A stretch of 64,000 nucleotides of DNA from Peristeroidobacter soli (lineage in GTDB: Bacteria > Pseudomonadota > Gammaproteobacteria > Steroidobacterales > Steroidobacteraceae). Under the pieces are notes generated by a model. That model did no database searches. It was given only the letters and a program-made list of their open reading frames with translations, and was not told the DNA's origin. Shown here piece by piece: positions 26,521 to 35,254 of this stretch. The position numbers and the translations under genes were made by a program. The stretch's first letter is position 1; each line of letters opens with the position of its first letter. Where the stretch lies: the NCBI RefSeq assembly GCF_004138485.1, contig NZ_ML142848.1, positions 1,834,640 through 1,898,639 of the forward strand, given 5' to 3'.

Positions 26521-27386
26521 CACTGCTTCACTCCATCGATCACGATGGTGTACTTCTTGGCCAGAGCAGCGACGGCGGCGCTACGCTGCTCGGACATCAC
26601 AGCGTCGGTCCAATCGCCAGTGACCACGCCACGCAGCTTCTCGAAGTCGGCGGGCTGCAGAGGGACGACGGATTCGAGCCGCATCGCTCGCCAGCCGCTC
26701 TTGGTCTGCAACGCGCGCCACTCACCCGGCCGCGAGCTTTCCAGCGCCGTGGCGAACTCCTCGCCATAGCTCTTGACGATATTGTCGTGCGGACGATCTT
26801 TGAAGACGCGCAGCCCGGCCTGCACCTCCGGCGTGGCGCCGGTATTCAGTGCATTCACGAACGAACGGATGGTGGCTTCGGAGGACGAGCCTGCGATCAC
26901 GGCTTCCTCGAAATTGAAGCGCTGGGGAATGTCATAGCGGGCGCGGTTCTTCTCGAACCACTCGCGCAGCACCTGGTCGTCGAAGTCGGGACGTTTGGTA
27001 TTGCTGTCCACCATGCTCAGTGCCTTGAAGATCACGCGCTCGCGAATGGTCTTGTCGCCCCTGTCCAGGCCCAGCGCCAGACCCTCGCGATACAACACCT
27101 CGTTGTCGAGCCACACCTGGCGCAGCGCCCGGAGCTCATCGGCATCGGGCTTGTGACCCCGCGCGGACTCGAATACCTGCTGTGCTTCGGCATCGACTTC
27201 GGCATCGAGCACGATGAGGTTCGGATCGTCGGCCTGACCGGCGATCAGCGAATCGACGCCGAACAGCACGGCGCCGATCAGAATGAAATGCAGCAGCGGT
27301 TCTCTCAACCACTGTACGCGCCGAGCCTGGTCCTTGGATGCAGCGGCAGTCGAAGAGATCTCTGAGCTCGACAAGACGGATGACAT
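26520..27386 (-). CDS. PpiC-type peptidyl-prolyl isomerase, membrane-anchored
   Basis: The 288-residue protein has a short cytoplasmic N-terminus, one membrane anchor (LLHFILIGAVLFGVDSLIAG, about 28-47) and a periplasmic part. The region RQVWLDNEVLYREGLALGLD with RERVIFKAL is the SurA/PpiC-like chaperone helix set. After it comes WFEKNRARYDIPQRFNFEEA and a parvulin-like region ending GEWRALQTKSGWRAMRLESV. Members assist folding of outer-membrane or secreted proteins. Position upstream of, and overlapping, the HupE gene suggests it serves the adjacent receptor or the DUF3604 protein. The ATG at 27386 has AAAGAG 9 bases upstream. Confidence 0.85.
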   Translation of the reverse strand: MSSVLSSSEISSTAAASKDQARRVQWLREPLLHFILIGAVLFGVDSLIAGQADDPNLIVLDAEVDAEAQQVFESARGHKPDADELRALRQVWLDNEVLYREGLALGLDRGDKTIRERVIFKALSMVDSNTKRPDFDDQVLREWFEKNRARYDIPQRFNFEEAVIAGSSSEATIRSFVNALNTGATPEVQAGLRVFKDRPHDNIVKSYGEEFATALESSRPGEWRALQTKSGWRAMRLESVVPLQPADFEKLRGVVTGDWTDAVMSEQRSAAVAALAKKYTIVIDGVKQ

Positions 27387-27446
27387 ATGTAATCGCTCTT
27401 TGTCCAAAAACAGCCGATCGGACTCCTGTCGCGACGGCTGTGCTAC

Positions 27447-27512
27447 GAGAAAAAAAGCGTGGTTTTTTTCTCTCCGCTCGCCACCTGCGGCGGCGAGGTA
27501 CATCCCTGTACC
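27447..27512. repeat. Second copy of the dispersed palindromic element
   Basis: On the minus strand the order is the core GGTACAGGGATGTACC (27512-27497), then a CGCCGCC/GGTGGCG hairpin, then an A/T-tract hairpin. This last one reads on the plus strand GAGAAAAAAA (27447-27456) loop GCGTGG, TTTTTTTCTC (27463-27472). The core matches the copy at 3546-3561 in 15 of 16 bases and the flanking GC hairpin is also shared. The A/T hairpin could additionally terminate transcription on either strand. Confidence 0.65.
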
Positions 27513-27524
27513 TTCAAACAAATG

Positions 27525-27550
27525 AACGCCGCGCGTTGCCGCGCGGCGTT
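27525..27550 (-). terminator. Hairpin downstream of the DUF3604 gene
   Basis: AACGCCGCGCG (27525-27535) and CGCGCGGCGTT (27540-27550) form a perfect 11-base stem with a four-base loop. On the minus strand it is followed by CATTTGTTTG. It lies 26 bases past the DUF3604 stop and probably limits read-through into the isomerase-HupE-receptor genes. Confidence 0.7.
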
Positions 27551-27576
27551 CGGATGGCTCCTCGATAACGGAAGGG

Positions 27577-29829
27577 TTACTTCACGTTAGCGACGATCGT
27601 GCCGTTCTTCACTTCGATGAAGATCGGGTTGCTGTAGAACCACAGATCCGACCAGGCGGCCACGTCATAGCTGACGTACTGCTGGCCGGTGACGGCCGGG
27701 AAGCGCGCCAGGTGAGCCGGGCAGCCGTCGATGCTGGTGCCGGTGTAGACCGTGTTGGCCGGAATCTGCGTGGTCATCTGCGTCGTGCAGGGGATGCGCA
27801 ACTTCGACGCATCGCTCGCATTCGTGTAGATGTCCGCCAGCGGGTTGCCGTCCGCATCGGTCTCGTAAGGCACGGAGGCCGGCAGGTTGGAGCCGCGCAG
27901 ACGCAGGTACTGCGTGGCCTTCACGCCGGAGAGACGGAAGGAAGCCACCTTGTAATCGCCATCCGTCGTCCAGGTGCCGTTGCCGAACGTCTTGACCACG
28001 CCGGCCGAGGTGTTCTTCGCACCCGCGGGCACCGTGTTCATGTCCGGATTGTCGACCCAGTTGTCCGGCCACTGACCCGAGTAGTTCGCCAGGCTCGGCT
28101 TGATCATGCCGGTCACCAGGCCGCTGATCACGTCGAAGTGATCGAGCTCGGGCTTGTTGAGCGGCTGAGTCTTGCTGATCTGGAGCAGCGAGGGGTTCGG
28201 GAAGGTGTACGGCGAGTAGTTGGTGCCGGACGGATCGCGAACCACGACGGTCACGAGCACGTCGTCGTTGTTGTTGATCTTGAGCTTCTCGCCCATGACC
28301 GCGCAGTTGGCATTGATGTTCACTTCAGTGCCGTTCTTCGCCGCCTGCAGAGCGATCGCTTCCAGCTCGGCCGCGCCTGCGTCGCCCTTGAAGCGATTGT
28401 CGGAGCAGGCCACGAACGCCAGACGATCGATCAGCTGACCGGACGCCGCGAAGCTGTTGCCGCTGCGCAGACCGTCCACGATCTCCTGCGGATTCGCCGG
28501 GCCGCCCTTGTCGCGGCTGGTCTTGCGGACCATCACGTAATCGCGCTGATATTCGCCGGGATAGAAGTCCTGAGTCGAACGGCGATCGTCGGCAGAGAAG
28601 CTGCCGCGGTTGTGCCAGTCGGAGCTGGCGAAGAACCACCAGTTGCGACCTTCACCCAGCAGCGCGTCCCACACGCCGCCGACCTGGCCGGCATACACGC
28701 CGGTGCCGCCCCACGTCGTGCCGCCGACGCTGTCGACGCGCACGCCACCGATGCTGTTACGGTCCGGGCTGTACTCGCCACGGTTGTCGGAAGCGCCGTG
28801 ACCCGGCTGGCTCTCGAAACCGAACGCAACCTTCGGCGCCGCGTTGTTGAAGTTACGCAGGTGCTCGATGTTGAAGCCGTTGTTGCCGTCCGGGTTGAAC
28901 GGTCCAGCGCGCTCGAGATGCGCCGGGACGTAGTAGCTGGTGTACGGGTGGTAGCTGGCCATCCACTTCAGCGCGTCGACCGTCTTGTTGTGGCCGCGCA
29001 CGCCGCTGCCCACGCCGCCGGCGGGGAACAGCTTGGCAGCATTCGCCTTCCAATCCGGGTTGGTGGAATAGTCGATGCCGGGCACCGAGCAATCCCAGTT
29101 GTTGGCGCCACCGCGGCTGTTGTCGGTGTCACCGCGATCGAAGCAGTACGACCACTGAGCGAGCGCGTTGGCATCGCCGACCGGCACGTAGCTGCCCGGG
29201 CCCACGACGCCGTTCTTGCCGACCACCTGGCCGCTGACGACGGACATCGAGGTGTGCTCGTGACCGGCGACGACCGATTCCATGCCGACGAACACCGGCA
29301 GGCCCTTCTGACCGCTCAGGTACTCGGCGACCGGGTACTGCAGTTCCTGCAGCGACTGCCAACGCCACATGCTCGGGCTGGCCTGCGAAGACAGTGGAGT
29401 GCTCGAGCTGCCGTCGGAAGAGCCGGTGTTGCCCTTCACGGCGGCGGCGCCGATGCTGTTCGCCCAAGTGGTGGTCGGGCCGCGACCTTCGACGAACGGA
29501 TACGGCTCGCTGCTCAGCGACGCATCTTCGACGAGCGTGCAATTGCGATTGCCGTTGCCGCCGTGACCGGCCTGCACGAACCAATCCAGACCCCACGGGG
29601 TGTCCTGGGTGTCCGTCACCTTCTTGATCAGCTTCTGCATCGAGATGGAGCCGTCGGAGCAGGTGGTGTGATTGTGGAAGTCGCCGGTGGCGTACACGCC
29701 TTCGGCACGCGGGCCGACTTCAACCGCGGGTTTGCCGGAGTCCTTGGCTAACGCTGGGGCCATCGTGGCCGCACTGAGTACCGCCGCGACCGCTGTCGCG
29801 ATCTGGGTCCGGGTGATTGCAACTCTCAT
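27577..29829 (-). CDS. Secreted DUF3604 protein (PHP-like metal-binding start)
   Basis: The 750-residue protein has a signal peptide (TRTQIATAVAAVLSAATMAP, cleavage near ALA). The mature part starts with GVYATGDFHNHTTCSDGS (His 52, His 54), the PHP-like metal site found in DUF3604 proteins, and later has VGMESVVAGHEHTS, SDWHNRGSF and FGFESQPGHG, more likely metal ligands. Many cysteines suggest disulfides. DUF3604 proteins are large secreted proteins with a predicted hydrolase fold and no established substrate. ATG 29829 is chosen because the signal peptide begins there. It heads a minus-strand cluster with the isomerase, HupE and TonB-receptor genes. Confidence 0.9.
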   Translation of the reverse strand: MRVAITRTQIATAVAAVLSAATMAPALAKDSGKPAVEVGPRAEGVYATGDFHNHTTCSDGSISMQKLIKKVTDTQDTPWGLDWFVQAGHGGNGNRNCTLVEDASLSSEPYPFVEGRGPTTTWANSIGAAAVKGNTGSSDGSSSTPLSSQASPSMWRWQSLQELQYPVAEYLSGQKGLPVFVGMESVVAGHEHTSMSVVSGQVVGKNGVVGPGSYVPVGDANALAQWSYCFDRGDTDNSRGGANNWDCSVPGIDYSTNPDWKANAAKLFPAGGVGSGVRGHNKTVDALKWMASYHPYTSYYVPAHLERAGPFNPDGNNGFNIEHLRNFNNAAPKVAFGFESQPGHGASDNRGEYSPDRNSIGGVRVDSVGGTTWGGTGVYAGQVGGVWDALLGEGRNWWFFASSDWHNRGSFSADDRRSTQDFYPGEYQRDYVMVRKTSRDKGGPANPQEIVDGLRSGNSFAASGQLIDRLAFVACSDNRFKGDAGAAELEAIALQAAKNGTEVNINANCAVMGEKLKINNNDDVLVTVVVRDPSGTNYSPYTFPNPSLLQISKTQPLNKPELDHFDVISGLVTGMIKPSLANYSGQWPDNWVDNPDMNTVPAGAKNTSAGVVKTFGNGTWTTDGDYKVASFRLSGVKATQYLRLRGSNLPASVPYETDADGNPLADIYTNASDASKLRIPCTTQMTTQIPANTVYTGTSIDGCPAHLARFPAVTGQQYVSYDVAAWSDLWFYSNPIFIEVKNGTIVANVK

Positions 29830-30037
29830 TTGTTTCGCAGCTCCCTTCAAGCTATCGGGTGTGTTGTGAGAAGGACCCGCAGCGTAGAAGGGCGATATGA
29901 CTACATTGTGAACGCTAGATGATGCTTGGACCCGAGCCGAGAACTGCGTCTTCGCGACTGTCACGATGCCGTAGCAATCGGGCTCCTACAATAGAAGGTT
30001 GCGCAGTCGCGCGAGTTCACCGAAGCAGTCTGTGGAA

Positions 30038-30670
30038 ATGGCCGGTACGCCCGAAGTTTTCAGTCTTTTTCCCACGCCGGTCATGAAGATACCGGGCGCG
30101 CTGCCACGTCAGCTGGTCGATGGACTGGTCGCTCACTTCAGCGCGCACGCCCGCACTCTAAATAATTCTTCAGCCAATCTTTCGCACACCTCGATGCTGA
30201 AGCCCTCCGACAGCCCGCTGCTGATTACCGCGGCCACGGTGATAACGCCGCTGCTCGCCGAGTTTGGTGCGCTGCTATTCGGCGAGCGCCTGCCGTGGTC
30301 GCTGAAAGAGATGTGGGTGAACCTGCTCGACACCGGCGGCCGGCAGTCGATGCACAACCACGCCAACTCGTTTATCTCCGGCGTCGCCTACCTGACGCCG
30401 ACCCATCCGGATTCCCGCACCGTGTTCATGAAGTCGCCGGGCGGCACGGAGTTCTCCTTCAAGAACGATCATGAAGGCGTGGTCACCGGCCCGTTCAACG
30501 CCGAGAAATGGATCAGTCCTCAGCCGGACCCGGGCGACATCGTGCTGTTTCCCAGCTACATCATGCACGCCGTGCCCCCCAACCCGGGCGAGCGCCGGAT
30601 CACGCTGGCGTTCAACGCGATTCCGGCCCAGCTGGATTCGTGGGGATACAAGATCGGGTTCAGCGGCTGA
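30038..30670 (+). CDS. TIGR02466-family putative 2OG-Fe(II) oxygenase
   Basis: The 210-residue protein begins MAGTPEVFSLFPTPVMKIPG, the usual FPTPI-like start of this family. The iron-site region reads RQSMHNHANSFISGVAYL, and the distal His/Arg pair lies in MHAVPPNPGERRITLAFN. Family members are predicted 2-oxoglutarate- and Fe(II)-dependent hydroxylases; substrates are unknown. The ATG at 30038 lacks a strong ribosome site, but homology begins there. A TACAAT hexamer at 29987-29992 could be its -10. It is divergent from the DUF3604 gene. Confidence 0.88.
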   Translation: MAGTPEVFSLFPTPVMKIPGALPRQLVDGLVAHFSAHARTLNNSSANLSHTSMLKPSDSPLLITAATVITPLLAEFGALLFGERLPWSLKEMWVNLLDTGGRQSMHNHANSFISGVAYLTPTHPDSRTVFMKSPGGTEFSFKNDHEGVVTGPFNAEKWISPQPDPGDIVLFPSYIMHAVPPNPGERRITLAFNAIPAQLDSWGYKIGFSG

Positions 30671-30787
30671 GCCGACCCGATTCCAGCAACTATCGAATTC
30701 GACACGTTGCCATGTCACGAGCCGTCGCCGGATATCGCGAGATGACCATGGCCAGTAGTGAACCCAGTAGCGGTATCGAGTGGCGAG

Positions 30788-33505
30788 ATGGCCATGGCCC
30801 TTAGCGAACAACTATTGGGGCCGTCGAGCGGCGCGGCCGAGGCGCGCGGCCTGGAGTGCGGTCGGTCGCGTCACATCGCGCTGGCTTGTCTGTTGATGGT
30901 CGCGTCCGGCTTCGCCGGGCTCGCTTATCAAATCGTCTGGACCCAACAGAGCACGTCCTGGCTCGGCCACGAGTCGGCGGCCGTGCTCGCGGTCGTGGCG
31001 GCGTTCTTCGGCGGATTGGCGCTGGGTGCCCTGACGCTCGGCTCTCGCATCGATCGGAGTGCGCGACCGGCGCGTTGGTACGCGGGCTGTGAGGTTGTCA
31101 TCGGCGTCTGGAGCCTGACGCTCGCGACGTTGCTCGAGCCGGCGTCGAGTGCGTTGCTTGGCTTGATTGGCCCGCAACCGTCGGCGTCGTGGCATTGGTT
31201 CGTCGCCTTCTTCGGCACGGCGGTACTGCTGCTTCCTGCGACGGTGGCAATGGGAGCGACGCTGCCGGCGATGGAACGCGTGTTCGCGGCGACCTCCGTT
31301 AGGAATATCTCGATCAGCGCGCTGTATGCGGCGAATACGGCCGGCGCCGTCGTCGGCGTGATCGCGGCTGCGTTCTGGCTCGTGCCGCAGCTCGGATTGG
31401 CTCATTCCGCCCTGGCGTGTGCGGTGCTGAACTTCGCCTGCGCGGCCGTGGCGCTGAGTTTGCAAACGAAGGGCTCGAACCGTGAGCGCGAGCGAGGGAT
31501 CGAAACCGCGCGCCGTCCGTCGCACATTCTCTTATTACTCGGCGCGACGGGCTTGCTCGGCATCGGCTACGAAGTGCTGGTCGTTCGCGCGCTCAGTCAG
31601 GTCGCCGAGAACACGGTCTATACGTTTGCGCTGCTGCTCGCGGTCTACCTGATCGGCACCGCGCTCGGCGCGGCGATCTATGGCCGCTGGCTGGCTCGCA
31701 AGGCCCCGCCAGGCGACGCTACATCAACCGCCGCGAACTCAGTAGCAAGCTCGCGCGCAGCGCCGAGCGGCGCGGCCACCGACAACCTACTCACCGCTCT
31801 GATTCAAACCCTCGCCGCCACCTGCCTCCTCGGCTCCCTCCTCCTCACCGGCGCCGACGACATCAAGAACTCGCTGATCGCCCTGCTCGGCCCGAGCGTA
31901 ACCGCTGCGCTCGCCGGCGAAGTGGCGATAGCCATCCTCGCATTCCTGCTGCCCACAATCGTAATGGGCGCCCTCTTCAGCCACCTGAGCACCAGCGCCC
32001 GTGACGGCGGCATCAGCTTCGGCCACGCCATCGGTGTGAACACGCTCGGCGCAGCCATCGCTCCGCTCTTATTCGGCGTCGTGCTCCTGCCCATGCTGGG
32101 ATTGAAAACAGCATTGCTCCTGATCTCCGCGGGCTACTTGTTACTAGCCGCGAGACAGACCTGGTCGCGCCCCGTGCAATGGGCACTGATCGCCGCCACC
32201 GCCGCAGGCATCATCTGGGGCCCGTCGCTCCACAATACTCACATTCCCGAGGGCGGCCGGCTGGTGAGTTATTTCGAAGGCGTGATGGCCAGCGTCAGCG
32301 TGATCGAAGACGAGTCCGGCATCGCGACCCTTCATATCAACAACCGGCAACAGGAAGGCAGCAGCGCCACGCTGCTCGCGGACGCACGGCAGGCACTCCT
32401 GCCCGTCCTGCTCCACCCGAACCCGAAACACGCGTTGTTTCTTGGCCTGGGCACCGGCCTGACCTCGTCCTCGGCGACGCTGCAACCCAATCTGCAAGTC
32501 GACGTTGTCGAACTGGTCCCGGAGGTCATCGACGCCGCCGCTCACTTCGAAAGCGCCTACTCGAGCAACGCCGACCGCTCCCGCATGCACACGATGAGCG
32601 CCGACGCACGACGCTTCATCCGCACCAGCGAGCAACGCTACGATGTGATCGTCGCCGACAACTTCCACCCCGCCCGCAGCGGCTCGGCTTCTTTATATAC
32701 AGTCGAGCACTTCGAAGCCGTCCGCCAACGGCTGTCGGACGGCGGCGTGTTCTGCCAGTGGTTGCCGCTGCATCAGCTCGATCTCGACACCCTGCGCAGC
32801 ATCGTTCGCTCGTTCATGGCCGTGTATCCGCACGGCGCGGCAGTACTCGCAACGCTCAGCTTGGACACACCCACCGTCGGCTTGATCGCTCACCGCGATG
32901 GCGAGCTCTTCAGCCGCGACGAAGTGCGCACTCAACTCTCCGCAGCACGCGCCTACAACGTGCAAGGCTTCGGCCTTACGGACGACCTCGCCCTGCTCGG
33001 CAATTTCTTCGCCGGCCCTCAGGCACTGCAAACATTTGCCGGCACCGCGCCACTCAACACCGACGACCGTCCGATCGTCGCGTACCGCGCACCGAATATC
33101 ACTTACTCGCCCACATCGACACCGCGTGAACGATTGCTGCAATTGCTGGGCGCCGTGACCGTCAGCCCGGAAGAAATCCTGAGCGGCGGGCAACACTCAG
33201 ACTGGGATCGCCGGCTCGCGGCTTATTGGAGCGCTCGCAATCGTTTCATCGCCGCCGGTCGCGCTGTGCGGCCCACCTCCGACGTTCGCGACATGCTGGC
33301 GCAAGTGCGCGACCCGCTGCTCGAAGTGCTGCACCTCAGTCCGGATTTTCGCCCCGCTTACGATCCACTGGTCCGCATGGCGGCCGCGCTGGCCGGCGTG
33401 GATGGTGCCGCCGCGCGCTCCTTGCTGAGCGAATTGCAGCAGGCACAGCCCGATCGGCCGGAAGCCGCGCGATTGTTGAGCGAGATCGACTCACAGGCGC
33501 AATGA
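30788..33505 (+). CDS. Fused multi-pass membrane/spermidine-synthase-like protein
   Basis: The 905-residue protein has about 12 membrane segments in its first 500 residues (for example ALACLLMVASGFAGLAYQIV and GFAGLAYQ-type transporter-like start) and a soluble C-terminal domain. The latter has the spermidine-synthase-like methyltransferase fold: ALFLGLGTGLTSSSATLQPN, DVVELVPEVIDAAAHF and RYDVIVADNFHPARSGSASL, then YTVEHFEAVRQRLSDGGVF. The usual catalytic Asp of spermidine synthase is not in standard context, so polyamine synthesis is doubtful. Such fusions are common and uncharacterised. GTG 30758 could start it ten residues earlier. Confidence 0.85.
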   Translation: MAMALSEQLLGPSSGAAEARGLECGRSRHIALACLLMVASGFAGLAYQIVWTQQSTSWLGHESAAVLAVVAAFFGGLALGALTLGSRIDRSARPARWYAGCEVVIGVWSLTLATLLEPASSALLGLIGPQPSASWHWFVAFFGTAVLLLPATVAMGATLPAMERVFAATSVRNISISALYAANTAGAVVGVIAAAFWLVPQLGLAHSALACAVLNFACAAVALSLQTKGSNRERERGIETARRPSHILLLLGATGLLGIGYEVLVVRALSQVAENTVYTFALLLAVYLIGTALGAAIYGRWLARKAPPGDATSTAANSVASSRAAPSGAATDNLLTALIQTLAATCLLGSLLLTGADDIKNSLIALLGPSVTAALAGEVAIAILAFLLPTIVMGALFSHLSTSARDGGISFGHAIGVNTLGAAIAPLLFGVVLLPMLGLKTALLLISAGYLLLAARQTWSRPVQWALIAATAAGIIWGPSLHNTHIPEGGRLVSYFEGVMASVSVIEDESGIATLHINNRQQEGSSATLLADARQALLPVLLHPNPKHALFLGLGTGLTSSSATLQPNLQVDVVELVPEVIDAAAHFESAYSSNADRSRMHTMSADARRFIRTSEQRYDVIVADNFHPARSGSASLYTVEHFEAVRQRLSDGGVFCQWLPLHQLDLDTLRSIVRSFMAVYPHGAAVLATLSLDTPTVGLIAHRDGELFSRDEVRTQLSAARAYNVQGFGLTDDLALLGNFFAGPQALQTFAGTAPLNTDDRPIVAYRAPNITYSPTSTPRERLLQLLGAVTVSPEEILSGGQHSDWDRRLAAYWSARNRFIAAGRAVRPTSDVRDMLAQVRDPLLEVLHLSPDFRPAYDPLVRMAAALAGVDGAAARSLLSELQQAQPDRPEAARLLSEIDSQAQ

Positions 33506-33614
33506 GCCGGCGTCGACGCCGCCGAAACATTCGACGCCACTGAAATCCGCGCCCGACGTCGCTGGCGGGATCGACACCCCCTATAATCGGCACACGCCGA
33601 TCAACCAGTGGCTC

Positions 33615-34145
33615 ATGTCAGCACCGTCCTTGTATTCGAGGCTTCTCGGCCCGGCTTTCGAAGCTCTGCCGCCCGCTCTCAAGAGCATTCACGACGCCCG
33701 CCGCTCCAAACGGTACGTCGGCCGATGTGACATTCGCGGCGGCGGTCCGATCGCCAGAACTATTGCCCGCCTCGCAGGCCTGCCCATCGCCCGGACCGAC
33801 GCCCCCATCGAAGTCATCGTCAATGTCACGGCGAGCAGCGAGGACTGGATACGAAAGTTCGGCAAGCAACGCATGCAATCGCGACTGAACTATCGCCGGC
33901 AACGAATGGAAGAGCGGCTCGGACCGATCGTGCTGGCCTTCGACCTGTCTGCACAGCAGGATCGTATCGTTTGGTCCTTGTACAGCGCGCGTCTGGCATT
34001 GTTTCCTGTGCCGCTGACCTGGCTGCTGAAATGCGGAGCGACCGAATCCCTCGACGACGGGCGCTACGCCTTCGATGTGAGCGCGCACGTGCGCGGTATC
34101 GGTCTCGTCATTCATTACAAAGGATGGTTGGTCGAACATGAGTGA
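33615..34145 (+). CDS. DUF4166 domain protein
   Basis: The 176-residue protein reads as the DUF4166 family: YSRLLGPAFEALPPALKSIH, RYVGRCDIRGGGPIARTIAR, GLPIARTDAPIEVIVNVTAS and WIRKFGKQRMQSRLNYRRQR. In many bacteria this domain is fused to the C-terminus of a saccharopine-reductase-like protein. Here the two are separate, and the stop overlaps the next start by 8 bases, so they are translated together. Function unknown. A TATAAT hexamer at 33582-33587 could be the -10 of its promoter. Confidence 0.88.
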   Translation: MSAPSLYSRLLGPAFEALPPALKSIHDARRSKRYVGRCDIRGGGPIARTIARLAGLPIARTDAPIEVIVNVTASSEDWIRKFGKQRMQSRLNYRRQRMEERLGPIVLAFDLSAQQDRIVWSLYSARLALFPVPLTWLLKCGATESLDDGRYAFDVSAHVRGIGLVIHYKGWLVEHE

Positions 34146-35250
34146 CCGGGCGATGAAGTCCGTCGTCGTCCTCGGTGGCTATGGCAACTTCGGCCGCCGC
34201 ATCGTCGGCGCGCTGGCCCGTGAGCCAGGCGCTCGCGTATTTGTTTCCGGGCGTGATTTGCAGCAGGCCGCGGCCGTCGCGCAGGAGATCGGCGGCTCGG
34301 CGGAGCCGCTTCGTCTCGATGCTAGCGCGGGAGACTTCACCGCTGAACTGCGCAAGGTGGGCGCGTCGATCGTCGTTCATACCGCCGGGCCTTTCCAAGG
34401 ACAGGACTATGCCGTACCCCGCGCTTGCATCGCCGCCCATGCTCACTACCTCGATCTCGCCGACGGGCGCGGATTCGTATGCGGCATCAGGGCTCTCGAT
34501 GAAGAAGCGAAGCTCAATGACACGCTCGTCGTCAGCGGCGCGAGTTCCGTGCCTGCACTTTCATCCGCCGTCGTCGACGCCCTCGGCGCGCAGTTCTCAT
34601 CGATCGAGAGCATCGATCACGGCATCACCTCCGGCGCGCGGCCGCCGGGCAAAGCGACGATGGATGGTGTGCTCGCCTACGCGGGCAAGCCCTTCAAACA
34701 ATGGCGCGACGGCCAGTGGCAGCAAGTGCGCGGCTGGCAGGATCTGACGCATCGTTTGTATCCCACCCCGATCCAGGGACGCTGGATCGCGAACTGCGAT
34801 GTTCCCGACCTGGATTTGTTTCCTGAACGATATCGACCGGTGCAGACCGTGCAGTTCCGCGCCGGCGTCGGCCCGGCATCGAGCATGATTGGGCTGTGGT
34901 TTGCTTCCTGGCTGGTGCGAGTCGGATTGCTCACCTCATTGCGCAGTTGGGTGCCCGCACTCCATCGCACCGCCAGCACCCTCGCCCCTTTCGGCTCGAA
35001 GCGCAGCGCCATGCATGTGACGATTCGCGGCACCGCTTTGAACGGCGAGCCCGCGGTACGCAACTGGTTTCTCTTGGCCGATCAGGATCACGGCCCGTTC
35101 ATTCCCTGCTTCCCTGCCATCGCGCTGGCCCGCAAACTGATTCGCGATGAAGTCGCCGCACGCGGCGCCATGCCATGCATGGGCCTGCTCACCGTGGACG
35201 ACATCATCTCCATCGGCGATGGTCTCGACCTGCGCGTCGTCGTGGGCTGA
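34138..35250 (+). CDS. Saccharopine dehydrogenase-like NAD(P)-binding oxidoreductase
   Basis: The 370-residue protein has a Rossmann nucleotide site at its start (SVVVLGGYGNFGRRIVGALA) and the saccharopine-reductase-like core (VVHTAGPFQGQDYAVPRACI, YLDLADGRGFVCGI, SGASSVPALSSAVVDALG). No saccharopine-pathway gene lies nearby, so the substrate is unknown. It overlaps the DUF4166 gene by 8 bases; fused versions of these two domains are known, which supports joint action. It is convergent with the S41 peptidase gene, with four bases between stops. Confidence 0.88.
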   Translation: MSDRAMKSVVVLGGYGNFGRRIVGALAREPGARVFVSGRDLQQAAAVAQEIGGSAEPLRLDASAGDFTAELRKVGASIVVHTAGPFQGQDYAVPRACIAAHAHYLDLADGRGFVCGIRALDEEAKLNDTLVVSGASSVPALSSAVVDALGAQFSSIESIDHGITSGARPPGKATMDGVLAYAGKPFKQWRDGQWQQVRGWQDLTHRLYPTPIQGRWIANCDVPDLDLFPERYRPVQTVQFRAGVGPASSMIGLWFASWLVRVGLLTSLRSWVPALHRTASTLAPFGSKRSAMHVTIRGTALNGEPAVRNWFLLADQDHGPFIPCFPAIALARKLIRDEVAARGAMPCMGLLTVDDIISIGDGLDLRVVVG

Positions 35251-35254
35251 GTCA

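Noticed and set aside
27712-29751. Long open frame (679 codons) on the plus strand opposite the DUF3604 gene
   Set aside because: The translation is rich in Arg, Val, His and Ala with no family motifs, and it mirrors codon positions of the minus-strand gene. It is a GC-bias shadow; the minus strand has signal peptide and conserved blocks.
30737-30800. Short duplicated stretch (GCGAGATGrCCATGGCC) at the start of the fused membrane/spermidine-synthase-like gene
   Set aside because: Two copies 46 bases apart are visible, but they are short and imperfect and may only reflect a small local duplication around the start codon.
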